Source of the DNA: a virus
Direction: 5' to 3' (one strand)
DNA: 26,221 nt
IMG/VR virus record: IMGVR_UViG_3300009285_001973
Location: 1 to 26,221 of that record
Shown here: positions 6,718 to 13,783 of the stretch, piece after piece
Numbering within the stretch: the first letter of the stretch is position 1
How the letters are laid out: each line of letters starts with the position of its first letter
Notes under the pieces: model-generated
What the model was told of the DNA's origin: nothing
Database searches by the model: none
The model's input: the letters and a program-made list of their open reading frames with translations, nothing else
Translations under genes and position numbers: made by a program

Positions 6718-6734
6718 GCAGGCAAGGCAATGGG

Positions 6735-6908
6735 ATGAACAAAGCAAAAGTTGAAGCCTTTATAAAAGAATACCGCGCTCTGTGCAAAAAACACGGCATC
6801 GTGATCGGCGGTTTTGATGATGGTCCATTTCTTGCGAAAATTAACCAATACAATAAACTTGAAGAACTCATTCGCCACATGATGAAAAATAAGGTTTGGG
6901 ATTCCTGA
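6735..6908 (+). CDS. Small hypothetical protein, 57 residues
   Basis: The ORF runs from the ATG at 6735 to TGA at 6906-6908, the last base of which is the A of the radical SAM ATG (TGATG), so the two are likely translationally coupled. The protein is mostly helical: a basic N-terminal helix (KVEAFIKEYRALCKKHG), a short beta/turn (IVIGGFDDGPFL) and a C-terminal helix (YNKLEELIRHMMKNK). Small phage proteins with an LCxKHGIxI pattern are common and uncharacterised. The upstream AAGG signal is weak. Confidence 0.65.
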   Translation: MNKAKVEAFIKEYRALCKKHGIVIGGFDDGPFLAKINQYNKLEELIRHMMKNKVWDS

Positions 6909-6940
6909 TGCTTAACGGCCTTTCACAGATAAACATCGAA
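6908..6940 (+). repeat. Functional copy of the repeated gene start
   Basis: The third member of the repeat set, here the real beginning of the radical SAM gene: ATG CTT AAC GGC CTT TCA CAG ATA AAC ATC GAA (MLNGLSQINIE). Compared with the echoes at 6463 and 6689, nearly all base differences are silent. Confidence 0.85.
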
Positions 6941-7711
6941 CTTACTTCCCGCTGTGACAAGCGCAATCTTTGTCAATTTTGCGGGCACCAGGACGATGAG
7001 ATAAACCCGAATAAGAAGGGAAGAATGCTTTTTATGTTGCTTGTTCGGATCGCAGATCAGTTACCTGATGGCATTGTTTTACAGATGCACAGGGATGGTG
7101 AACCGACAGCCTATGACTTCTTAGGTGAAGCTCTTTTTTATCTTCATCCTCGTTTTATCGTTTCCATCCTTACCCACGGAGAGAACCTAATTCAAAAGGC
7201 CGATGAGATTATTAACCACTGTACGTCCCTCACCGTTTCCGCCTTCAACGGCGACCCGGATATGGAGTGGCAGATTGAAAACATCAAGAATTTTCTTGAA
7301 CTCAAAGGCGACCGCCCGCCTATGGTAAACATCAAAATTGTCGGCTTCATGCCGCCAGAAAGAGAGAGAATTTATGCAAGTCTTGGAATTCCGATCATCA
7401 GAAGATTACTCCATGTTCCTGACGGAAATTATAGATACGTTCGACGCCATCCAACCGTACCAGAACACGGCATTTGCCTCGACTTTTTGCATCACCCGTC
7501 CATTGATTGGAAAGGGCGGCTCTTTATATGTAACCGTCTTGACCCGTCCGATGCTGGCCTGCTAGGGGACTTAAACGAGTCCACCCTAGACGAACTGTGG
7601 AACTCACCGAAGCGGATGGAAATGTTAAGAGCGCATATGGCAGGACGGCGCGATCTGGCTAATCCTCTTTGTGCTCGTTGTATTTATTTCGGCGTCCCTT
7701 CAGAGATGTAA
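6908..7711 (+). CDS. Radical SAM protein with SPASM/Twitch-like auxiliary cluster
   Basis: A 267-residue protein. The N-terminal cluster motif is C16-x5-C22-x2-C25, a variant of the usual Cx3Cx2C that should hold the SAM-binding 4Fe-4S cluster. A GEP-type motif follows (HRDGEPTAY, G64-E65-P66). The C-terminus has C190, C208 (WKGRLFICNR), the GDLNESTLDELWNS segment (220-233) and C255-x2-C258, the layout of a SPASM/Twitch domain carrying an extra Fe-S cluster. Such enzymes modify peptides, sugars or other small molecules; the substrate is not evident. I chose the ATG at 6908, the TTG at 6896 being a weaker choice. Its first codons are duplicated upstream at 6463 and 6689. The next gene begins directly after the stop. 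Confidence 0.88.
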   Translation: MLNGLSQINIELTSRCDKRNLCQFCGHQDDEINPNKKGRMLFMLLVRIADQLPDGIVLQMHRDGEPTAYDFLGEALFYLHPRFIVSILTHGENLIQKADEIINHCTSLTVSAFNGDPDMEWQIENIKNFLELKGDRPPMVNIKIVGFMPPERERIYASLGIPIIRRLLHVPDGNYRYVRRHPTVPEHGICLDFLHHPSIDWKGRLFICNRLDPSDAGLLGDLNESTLDELWNSPKRMEMLRAHMAGRRDLANPLCARCIYFGVPSEM

Positions 7712-8428
7712 ATGGCTTATAATCCAGTAAGACAAAGAGCATACTATTTAATTTATCAAGAACAAAAGCGAGAGTATGCTCGACAATGGAGAAAAAATAA
7801 CCGTGATAAAGTCAAAGCACAAAAACGTCGTCCCGGCGCTCGCGCAAGTGCTTCGCGTTATTACTATAGACATCAAGAAAAGTTGAACGAACGCGCAAAA
7901 ATATGGCAGGCGATACACTCAGAGCGCAGTAAGGCCAATAGTAAGGCATATTACGAACAACGCAAATTAAGCGATCCCAATTACAATAAGAAGCGGGCAC
8001 AGAAATACAGTAAGCAACTTGCCGAACAACAGAAAAAACGCAGGGCAAAACTAAGGTTGGCGCGACAGGAATCTCCCGAACTTGATAAACGCGAACGTGA
8101 GCGGCAGCGAGTTTCCACCCAATTATGGAGAATTAAAAACCCTGACAAAGTGAAACTTAAAGGAATTGTAGATTTTCATAGAAGGAAAGCGCGACTGATC
8201 GGGAATGGGGGATCATTTTCTGCTAAAAATATCGAAATTTTGGAAGTTAGGCAGAAAGGGAAATGTTACTGCTGCGGTAAACCTTACGGCAAATTTCATA
8301 TAGACCATATATGGCCGGTAGCAAAAGGTGGTAGCAATGGGCCGGGAAATATTTGTTTGGCTTGTCCGCCATGCAATTTGTCTAAACATGATAAAACCCC
8401 GATGGAGTTTGCAGGAAGGCTTTTTTAA
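7712..8428 (+). CDS. HNH endonuclease with long basic helical N-terminus
   Basis: A 238-residue protein. The first 160 residues are very rich in Arg, Lys, Gln and Tyr with repeated K/RxxxxxW/Y units (ARQWRKNN, RAKIWQAIHSERSKANSKAYYE), probably a long DNA-contacting helix. The HNH core is at 185-230: CYCC (C185/C187/C188), FHIDHIWPVAKGG (D198-H199), N213, CPPC (C218, C221) and H226. The core belongs to the common HNH family (McrA-like). It begins immediately after the radical SAM stop and ends overlapping the next ATG by one base. The likely role is homing or mobility, the third nuclease gene of the island. Confidence 0.88.
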   Translation: MAYNPVRQRAYYLIYQEQKREYARQWRKNNRDKVKAQKRRPGARASASRYYYRHQEKLNERAKIWQAIHSERSKANSKAYYEQRKLSDPNYNKKRAQKYSKQLAEQQKKRRAKLRLARQESPELDKRERERQRVSTQLWRIKNPDKVKLKGIVDFHRRKARLIGNGGSFSAKNIEILEVRQKGKCYCCGKPYGKFHIDHIWPVAKGGSNGPGNICLACPPCNLSKHDKTPMEFAGRLF

Positions 8429-8622
8429 TGACTGACACCGAACTCCTCACCGCCTACCGCAACGCAAAGGGTCTGACAGAATCCCTAGAGCGTTTACTGC
8501 TTTCAAAGGGATTGCTAAAATGCCGGCAATGCGGAATAGCGCATCCGATGGGAACGCCGCACATGGCTAAACCACAAGGAACGATAGCGACCCTACTTAG
8601 TAGAGTGGAGGTATCAGGATAA
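8428..8622 (+). CDS. Small hypothetical protein, 64 residues
   Basis: The start overlaps the HNH stop (TAATG). It is helical at the N-terminus (MTDTELLTAYRNAKGLTESLERLLLSKG, given in part) followed by a putative metal site CRQCGIAHPMGTPH (C32, C35, H39, H45). This is the last gene before the only sizeable non-coding gap in the window. No family recognised. Confidence 0.6.
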   Translation: MTDTELLTAYRNAKGLTESLERLLLSKGLLKCRQCGIAHPMGTPHMAKPQGTIATLLSRVEVSG

Positions 8623-8630
8623 AAAAAGAC

Positions 8631-8659
8631 TTGACACGATTCTAAAATGGGTGTAGTGA
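8631..8659 (+). promoter_or_regulatory. Candidate promoter upstream of the portal gene
   Basis: A perfect -35 hexamer TTGACA (8631-8636) is followed 17 bases later by TAGTGA (8654-8659), a poor -10 with only two consensus positions. It lies at the start of the 127-base gap between the accessory island and the structural genes, a logical place to drive the portal-scaffold-capsid operon. The weak -10 may mean an activator is needed or the match is chance. Confidence 0.4.
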
Positions 8660-8668
8660 AAGTAAAAC

Positions 8669-8685
8669 GACGCTAAATTAGCGTC
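8669..8685. promoter_or_regulatory. Perfect 17-bp palindrome, operator-like
   Basis: GACGCTAAATTAGCGTC: 8-bp arms around a single central base. It lies 10 bases after the candidate -10 element, at about the expected transcription start. The near absence of a loop makes an RNA hairpin less likely than a dimeric-protein operator. It is not followed by a T-tract, so it is not a terminator. Confidence 0.5.
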
Positions 8686-8697
8686 AACATTCCCAAG

Positions 8698-8764
8698 CTC
8701 GCCCCGCGAACGGTAAGCCACCTTGGACTGAAAATCCATAGGTGGCTTTTTGGCTTACAGCGAG
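8698..8764 (+). promoter_or_regulatory. Structured leader that can mask the portal ribosome-binding site
   Basis: Two mutually exclusive foldings are visible. In fold A, AAGCCACCT (8715-8723) pairs with AGGTGGCTT (8740-8748), burying the portal Shine-Dalgarno AGGTGG (8740-8745); an inner TGGA/TCCA stem closes a 7-base loop CTGAAAA. In fold B, GTAAGCCA (8713-8720) pairs with TGGCTTAC (8751-8758), supported by an outer CTCGC/GCGAG stem (8698-8702 with 8760-8764). This covers the start codon but leaves most of the Shine-Dalgarno outside the long stem. Fold A plus the T-run at 8747-8751 also resembles an intrinsic terminator or attenuator. Confidence 0.55.
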
Positions 8765-10912
8765 TCCAAATCCAAAAACGGTAAAGAAACCTCAACTGAC
8801 CGGGAATTACTTGTCCAACTGGATGAGTGGATTCGCGCCGACATAGAGCATCCTACTTGGGTATCTTGGCGGGAAAACGCCCTAAAATGCTTTAGATATA
8901 AGGAAAATGACCAGTGGACTAAGGAAGAATTAAAAGAACTCGCCACACGCGGCCAGCCCCCTACCGTCAATAATCAAATCAGCGTCACCATCAATCGTTT
9001 AGTCGGTCAATTCGTCAAAATCAAGACCCGCATAGGCTATCGGGGCCGGAACCAGCCCCAGGACCAAAGCGTAGCCGAAGCCCTCACCGACACCTTTCTC
9101 TACATTCGCCAAGCTAACGCCCTTGAATTTGAAGAAGTCGAGATGGCTGATAACGGCTTTACCGGCGGCTTTGGTGTGCTTGAAACCTATGTCGAATTTG
9201 ACGACATAGGCCAGCCGGAAATTAAGGTCAGAAGCGAAGATCCATTTTCCATTTTTCCCGATGGATGGTCGCGCCGGTATGACTGGAACGAAGATGCTAC
9301 AAGGATCAGCCGTGCCAAGTGGATGGATGTTAAAGATGCTCAGGCACGCTGGCCGGGAAAGAAAAATCAAATAGGGGAATTGGCCGATGGCAACGTTCTT
9401 GGCCTCTTGAGCGATGTAATAGGATTCAAAAACGAAAACTATGTCGATCCTAAGAGCCATCGAGTACGGCCTTTCGAGGTCTGGTGGAAGGAAAAGATCA
9501 AGGAAACTATCTGTCTTTTCGATGACGGCAGCATCGTTGACAAGCAAGCAATGACGCTCAAACTCTCTGATGGCCAGAGTAGGCCGATAAGCAAAAAAGA
9601 GCTTGAGGAGCTAAAAAAGATAAGGAATTATAAGGAGATAGATCGTCTAAGCCACAAGATGCATTGCGCTGTTTTTATCAGCGGCGTTTTACTAGAGCAC
9701 AAAGAAGTAGACCGCAAGTATTTTCCTTTTGTTCCCTACTTTGCGTACCGAAAAAAGAGCGGGGAGCCGTATAGCCTGATTTTCCTAGCTATCCCGATGC
9801 AGGACGCTATCAATAAGCGGGAATCGAAGGCCCTGCACCTGCTCAACACCAATCAGGCCATCATGGAAGAGAACGCTGTCGAGGATGAAAACGAGCTTGC
9901 TATTCAAAAGGCCCGTCCTGACGGCATTATCAAGCTCAGAGTAGGACAAAAGGAAAAGTTTGAACTGCACAATAACATCGAACTCGCTGCGACGCAGTTC
10001 AACATGCATAACCAGGGGAAGATCGACTTCCGGCACATCACCGGGATCAATCCAGAAGCCCTTGGGGAGCCGTCTGAGGTCCGATCTGGTGTAGGCATTG
10101 CCCGCAAGGTGGCTATGACCGAGCTTGTGATAGCCCCCCTATACGATAATGTCCGGCGCACCCGCATCCTTCTTGCCCGTAATATCCTCGAACTGGTCCA
10201 GAAATACTACACAGAAGAAAAACTCTTTTATATCCTCGATGATTTGAAGAAGGTTAAGGAAGTTGCCCTTAACAGGCGGCTTCCTGGCGGGAAGATTGAA
10301 AATGATATAAAACAAGGTTTGTATGATGTCGTAGCCGAGGATATGCCCGACATCACGACCCTACAGCAGGAGCAGGCTCAATTACTCGCACAGGCTCTCC
10401 CGAATATCCTTCCGTTTGGGCCATTCTGGACGAAAAAGTTAATCCAGTTATCCGATATTCGCAACAAAGAAGAATACATCAAGGAAATTGAGGCTGAGAG
10501 CGGTCCACCGCCTCTTGAGCCAAAAATCAACTTGACTGTCCAATTCGACAAGCTCCCGCCGTCTGAACGGGCCTTTTACTATATGAAAATGGGTAGCCCG
10601 GAGATGGCCCAAGTGGTCATGCAGGAAAACATGCCACCTACGCAGATGCTAGATGCTCAAGCGGATCAGGCAAAGGCGGCGTCTGACCAGCAAAATGTAG
10701 TTTTAAAGGCTAAAACAGACGCGCAAAAGACGATGATGGACATGGCCGCTAAGGAAATGGACCTAAAGGCAAAAGGCGAAATGCACCGGATGAACCTGGA
10801 AAAGGGGCGTATGGACATGGAAGCGGCAAAAATAAAAACGGCTCTGGCGATCACGCAGGCACAGATGGGGAAAGGCAATGGGAGTCAAGGAAATCAAGAT
10901 CGAGCACGCTAA
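8750..10912 (+). CDS. Portal protein (P22-type)
   Basis: A 720-residue protein with the features of podovirus portals: an N-terminal helical start (WVSWRENALKCFRYKENDQW), PPTVNNQI, VNRLVGQ-like TINRLVGQFVK (given in part), DPFSIFPD, and a central FRHITGINPEALGE region typical of the stem and crown-proximal part. The last 90 residues are Met/Lys/Gln/Ala-rich and should form a long coiled coil or barrel (AKTDAQKTMMDMAAKEMDL). The protein forms the dodecameric gate for DNA at the capsid vertex. Translation must start at the TTG at 8750: an in-frame TGA lies at 8729 and the first in-frame ATG is more than 120 codons downstream, past conserved sequence. AGGTGG lies 4 bases before TTG. Confidence 0.93.
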   Translation: MAYSESKSKNGKETSTDRELLVQLDEWIRADIEHPTWVSWRENALKCFRYKENDQWTKEELKELATRGQPPTVNNQISVTINRLVGQFVKIKTRIGYRGRNQPQDQSVAEALTDTFLYIRQANALEFEEVEMADNGFTGGFGVLETYVEFDDIGQPEIKVRSEDPFSIFPDGWSRRYDWNEDATRISRAKWMDVKDAQARWPGKKNQIGELADGNVLGLLSDVIGFKNENYVDPKSHRVRPFEVWWKEKIKETICLFDDGSIVDKQAMTLKLSDGQSRPISKKELEELKKIRNYKEIDRLSHKMHCAVFISGVLLEHKEVDRKYFPFVPYFAYRKKSGEPYSLIFLAIPMQDAINKRESKALHLLNTNQAIMEENAVEDENELAIQKARPDGIIKLRVGQKEKFELHNNIELAATQFNMHNQGKIDFRHITGINPEALGEPSEVRSGVGIARKVAMTELVIAPLYDNVRRTRILLARNILELVQKYYTEEKLFYILDDLKKVKEVALNRRLPGGKIENDIKQGLYDVVAEDMPDITTLQQEQAQLLAQALPNILPFGPFWTKKLIQLSDIRNKEEYIKEIEAESGPPPLEPKINLTVQFDKLPPSERAFYYMKMGSPEMAQVVMQENMPPTQMLDAQADQAKAASDQQNVVLKAKTDAQKTMMDMAAKEMDLKAKGEMHRMNLEKGRMDMEAAKIKTALAITQAQMGKGNGSQGNQDRAR

Positions 10913-11102
10913 GATCGGGGATTCACAGAAAATAACCGACGTGCAGGAAAAGGCTTTCAAAGAAGCGGGGCTTGATTTGCACCGTGATGAGGTTACCGGC
11001 GATGAGATCATAGACGACTTCGACAAAAAGGTAAGGGTGTTGAAGGTAAGAAATCGCAGAAAATTCTTTTTCCTTGGAGGTCACAGTGGAAAGAAAAGTT
11101 AA
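10878..11102 (+). CDS. Hypothetical protein, 74 residues
   Basis: It overlaps the portal 3' end by 35 bases in another frame. The ATG follows GGGGAAAGG by a few bases. The sequence is charged (KIGDSQKITDVQEKAFKEAG; then DEVTGDEIIDDFDKKVRVLKVR) and ends basic (RNRRKFFF). No motif recognised. It overlaps the next gene slightly. Such small ORFs after portal genes are common in podoviruses; whether it enters the virion is unknown. Confidence 0.6.
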   Translation: MGVKEIKIEHAKIGDSQKITDVQEKAFKEAGLDLHRDEVTGDEIIDDFDKKVRVLKVRNRRKFFFLGGHSGKKS

Positions 11103-11481
11103 ATTTCTCCGTATCAAGTGGAACGGCAAAACGCCCCGGACATTTTCGCTCCCTATCCCATTTATAAGCCTAAGCGAAAAAGAAGGGGAAGTCTTTTGTA
11201 ACCCCATAGGCGATTTTCCGCCTGCTGATGGGCAGCGGCTGTTGGATTTGGAAGGTTCTTTAGCCGAACTCATAGAAACGATTTATGAGGGCGAAACGAC
11301 AAAAGGAGCCAACACGACAGGCACAGTTTCGTCGGTCTTGGGTGTTCAATTTTCCTTTTGTCAGTGTGGGTGCGAAAAGTCCGTAGCGAAGGAAGGAAAT
11401 AGGTTTATCCGAGGTCATTCAGCGAGGTATCCGAAAGCGCCATCTCAGCCGCAACCGGAGGCAGGGGCCGTCCCGGTATAG
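11086..11481 (+). CDS. Hypothetical protein with Cys-rich CxCGC...GH motif
   Basis: I chose the GTG at 11086, which has GGAGG 5 bases upstream; the TTG at 11074 would place the Shine-Dalgarno inside the gene. About 131 residues. The N-terminal half looks beta-rich (VKFLRIKWNGKTPRTFSL). The C-terminal part carries FCQCGCEKSVAKEGNRFIRGH, a compact putative zinc site seen in many uncharacterised phage proteins, followed by a Pro-rich tail. It lies between portal and scaffold genes. Function unknown. Confidence 0.7.
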   Translation: MERKVKFLRIKWNGKTPRTFSLPIPFISLSEKEGEVFCNPIGDFPPADGQRLLDLEGSLAELIETIYEGETTKGANTTGTVSSVLGVQFSFCQCGCEKSVAKEGNRFIRGHSARYPKAPSQPQPEAGAVPV

Positions 11482-11500
11482 CTGAAGGCAAGGAGGCAAT

Positions 11501-12421
11501 ATGGCAGAGACAGCAGTAGCGGTAGAACCCGCAAAACCGAGTCACCCTAGCTTGGGGAGCATCTTTAACCAAAATCCGCCTGAGATCACTCCTGAAAAAG
11601 CTCCGGCAGCAGAAGCATCGCCGGAGAAGGAGCAACCAGCGGAAGAAGTTAAGGAAGCGAAGCCAGAGGCTAGTCCGGCAGTTGAAGCCAAACCGGAGGA
11701 AAAGCCGTCCCTCGAAAAGAAAGAGGAGGCAAAACCAAAGGAAGAGGCTAAACCTGCCGTAGAGACAAAACCAAAAGAGGAGGCGAGTCAAGCTAAAAGC
11801 GCATGGGATACCGAGAAAGAAACCCTGTTGAAGCAACTGAAGGATACCCGCGATTACGCAACGCGGGTAAACAGGGAAAATCTCGATACGAAAAGGCAGC
11901 TGGAAATTGTCAACAAGAAGCTCGACGGGACTTACGACCCCGACAAGGATGACGTTAAGCCGCCAGCACCGGAAGAAATCCTAAGTACAGGCGAGAAGGT
12001 AGGGGCAGCGAGAGCATCGCTCAGGGCTGCCGTGGATAGGTATGGTGAAGAAACTGTAGAAAAGGAGCTTAACGAGTTCCACAGGGTTTTTGAGCAGAAT
12101 GAACTCATCCAACGACGAGTAGTGAATAGTTCCGCGCCTACCCTTGAAGCTATGGAAGTGATGAAAGAGCTTCGCTTCTACAATGCTGTTACGGAAAAAT
12201 ATGGCAAAGATCCTGACAAGTGGATTTCAAATATCCGTGCGGCGTTGAAAGAAGAAGTTAGGCAGGAAACAAGAGGAGAGGAATCCCAAAAACTGATAGC
12301 GCGACTTGAAAAAAAGGACAAGGAAGTCGCCGGAATAGGCGGCGCAAGGGGGAGCAGCGGCATACGAGACGAAAAAGTCGTAGCCGGACCTAAATCCCTC
12401 GGCACCATATTCGGCCATTAA
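11501..12421 (+). CDS. Probable capsid scaffolding protein
   Basis: A 306-residue, highly charged protein right before the major capsid gene, the canonical place for a scaffold. Residues 25-95 are a low-complexity Ala/Pro/Glu/Lys region. Residues about 98-150 and 185-280 are predicted helical (TEKETLLKQLKDTRDYATRV; LARLEKKDKEV-like end). A short motif occurs near both termini: SLGSIFNQ at 17-24 and SLGTIFGH at 299-306. The Shine-Dalgarno AAGGAGG precedes the ATG. The assignment rests on position and composition rather than on a specific family match. Scaffolds guide coat assembly and leave before or during packaging. Confidence 0.75.
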   Translation: MAETAVAVEPAKPSHPSLGSIFNQNPPEITPEKAPAAEASPEKEQPAEEVKEAKPEASPAVEAKPEEKPSLEKKEEAKPKEEAKPAVETKPKEEASQAKSAWDTEKETLLKQLKDTRDYATRVNRENLDTKRQLEIVNKKLDGTYDPDKDDVKPPAPEEILSTGEKVGAARASLRAAVDRYGEETVEKELNEFHRVFEQNELIQRRVVNSSAPTLEAMEVMKELRFYNAVTEKYGKDPDKWISNIRAALKEEVRQETRGEESQKLIARLEKKDKEVAGIGGARGSSGIRDEKVVAGPKSLGTIFGH

Positions 12422-12442
12422 CAAGATTAAGAGGAGCGCAAT

Positions 12443-13498
12443 ATGAGTTATGTTGAAATTCTAACGGGTCACGATCTCACTGTAGAACAGTGGAATAGTG
12501 ACATTTTCGAGGACATCGCAGGACATCTGTGGTGGAAAAATCTAATCGGTGATGGAAATACCAACGTTATCATTGCCAATGAGGATTTGACGACAAAGCC
12601 CGGAGATGCCGTTACGTTTGGGTTGATGGGGCGTATGTCAGGAGGTTTGGTTACTGGAAACGCTACCGGCATTGGGAATGAAGGAACGGTGTCCTTCTAT
12701 GGGCAACGTGTCACGGTGAATAACGTCAGGCGGCTTATCAAAGTCACTGACATTCCGATGAGTGAAAAACGCACCAACTTTGGCCTACTGAAAAAGGCCC
12801 GGCAGGCGTTGGAAAGTAAATTTCAGGAGGACATTGACGACGCTATCACTACGGCGTTGAGCGTTACGTCAACTGGAAGAGTCCGTGGGCGCTACCTCTA
12901 TGGCGCGGCGGATTCAAACTGGAACGCGACGCACTCGACGGCTCTGACCGCCGTTGACAATACGTCGGATCAGTTGACAACCAATATGCTCAGAATCGCC
13001 AAGCGGAAGGCTACCATTCCGGTTAATGCAGACGGAATCAAAATGCGGCCCATGAAAGTAGTCAATGGCAAGAACTACGAGGATTGGTTCATCTCGGTCA
13101 ACCACCCCTACTGCACACGCGATATGTTCGATAGCGACGCGGCATGGAAAAACGCTCAGTTGAACATCCCGCCTCAAGCAAATCGGGATTCTCCAATATT
13201 CTCCGGCAGTTCGTTTAAGGGGGCCTATGACGGCATTTTGATCTACGAGTACGACCGGATCAATCTGGTTAGCTCTACAATCCAAGTGGCCCATAACTTC
13301 CTACTCGGCGCTGGGGCATGTGGAATTGCGTGGGGGCAAAGGTCCAAGTTCGGAGAAGAGGAAAGCGATATAGGCCACGCGGTAAGCTATGAACTGCACG
13401 AAATCCGTGGGGTAAATAAGTTTGTTTTTACCCGCACTGGTGGCAGTGCGATGGATGAGGGTGTGGTTAGCGTTTTTGCCGCAGCGGTGGCGGATTAA
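12443..13498 (+). CDS. Major capsid protein, N4-gp56 family
   Basis: A 351-residue protein. The N-terminal region NVIIANEDLTTKPGDAVTFGL, then MSGGLVTGNATGIGNEG and VTVNNVRRLIKVTDIPMSE (given in parts), and the C-terminal GIAWGQRSKFGEEESDIGH match the pattern of N4-gp56-type capsid proteins (HK97 fold). The length is typical for the short members of this family. A strong AGAGGAG precedes the ATG. It follows the scaffold and precedes small virion genes, as expected. It forms the icosahedral shell. Confidence 0.92.
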   Translation: MSYVEILTGHDLTVEQWNSDIFEDIAGHLWWKNLIGDGNTNVIIANEDLTTKPGDAVTFGLMGRMSGGLVTGNATGIGNEGTVSFYGQRVTVNNVRRLIKVTDIPMSEKRTNFGLLKKARQALESKFQEDIDDAITTALSVTSTGRVRGRYLYGAADSNWNATHSTALTAVDNTSDQLTTNMLRIAKRKATIPVNADGIKMRPMKVVNGKNYEDWFISVNHPYCTRDMFDSDAAWKNAQLNIPPQANRDSPIFSGSSFKGAYDGILIYEYDRINLVSSTIQVAHNFLLGAGACGIAWGQRSKFGEEESDIGHAVSYELHEIRGVNKFVFTRTGGSAMDEGVVSVFAAAVAD

Positions 13499-13511
13499 AG
13501 GAGGATGAATA

Positions 13512-13772
13512 ATGGCTCAAACAGCTAAAAGCGCAGAAATTCTACAGATTGTCGGCTCTTTTGGCAATCTGGCTTGGGGCGTAGCTGGCGGAACTGGAAC
13601 TACTACGACCGTCACTGTTCCCCAATTTTCTGTTGTTCAAGGTGCCGGGGCAATGGGGGCAACGAGTAATACAGCGGTTTACGTTGACACCATTTCCACC
13701 AACACCTTTACTGTCACACATGCAAGCGGTGATCTGTTTTTCTGGATCGCGTGTGGCAAGGCAAAAACTTAG
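13512..13772 (+). CDS. Small probable virion protein, 86 residues
   Basis: The ATG follows AAGGAGG by 8 bases, 14 bases after the capsid stop. The protein is rich in Thr, Ala, Gly and Val with alternating hydrophobic stretches (GTTTTVTVPQFSVVQGAGAM; NTFTVTHASGDLFFWIACG), a beta-rich profile with no charged clusters. The position immediately after the major capsid gene suggests a head decoration or minor head protein. No family recognised. Confidence 0.75.
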   Translation: MAQTAKSAEILQIVGSFGNLAWGVAGGTGTTTTVTVPQFSVVQGAGAMGATSNTAVYVDTISTNTFTVTHASGDLFFWIACGKAKT

Positions 13773-13783
13773 GAGGAGAAACG

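Noticed and set aside
8697-8790. Possible tRNA-Phe gene
   Set aside because: The anticodon-arm match is good, but no D arm, T arm with TTCxAxT, or 3' acceptor complement can be built.
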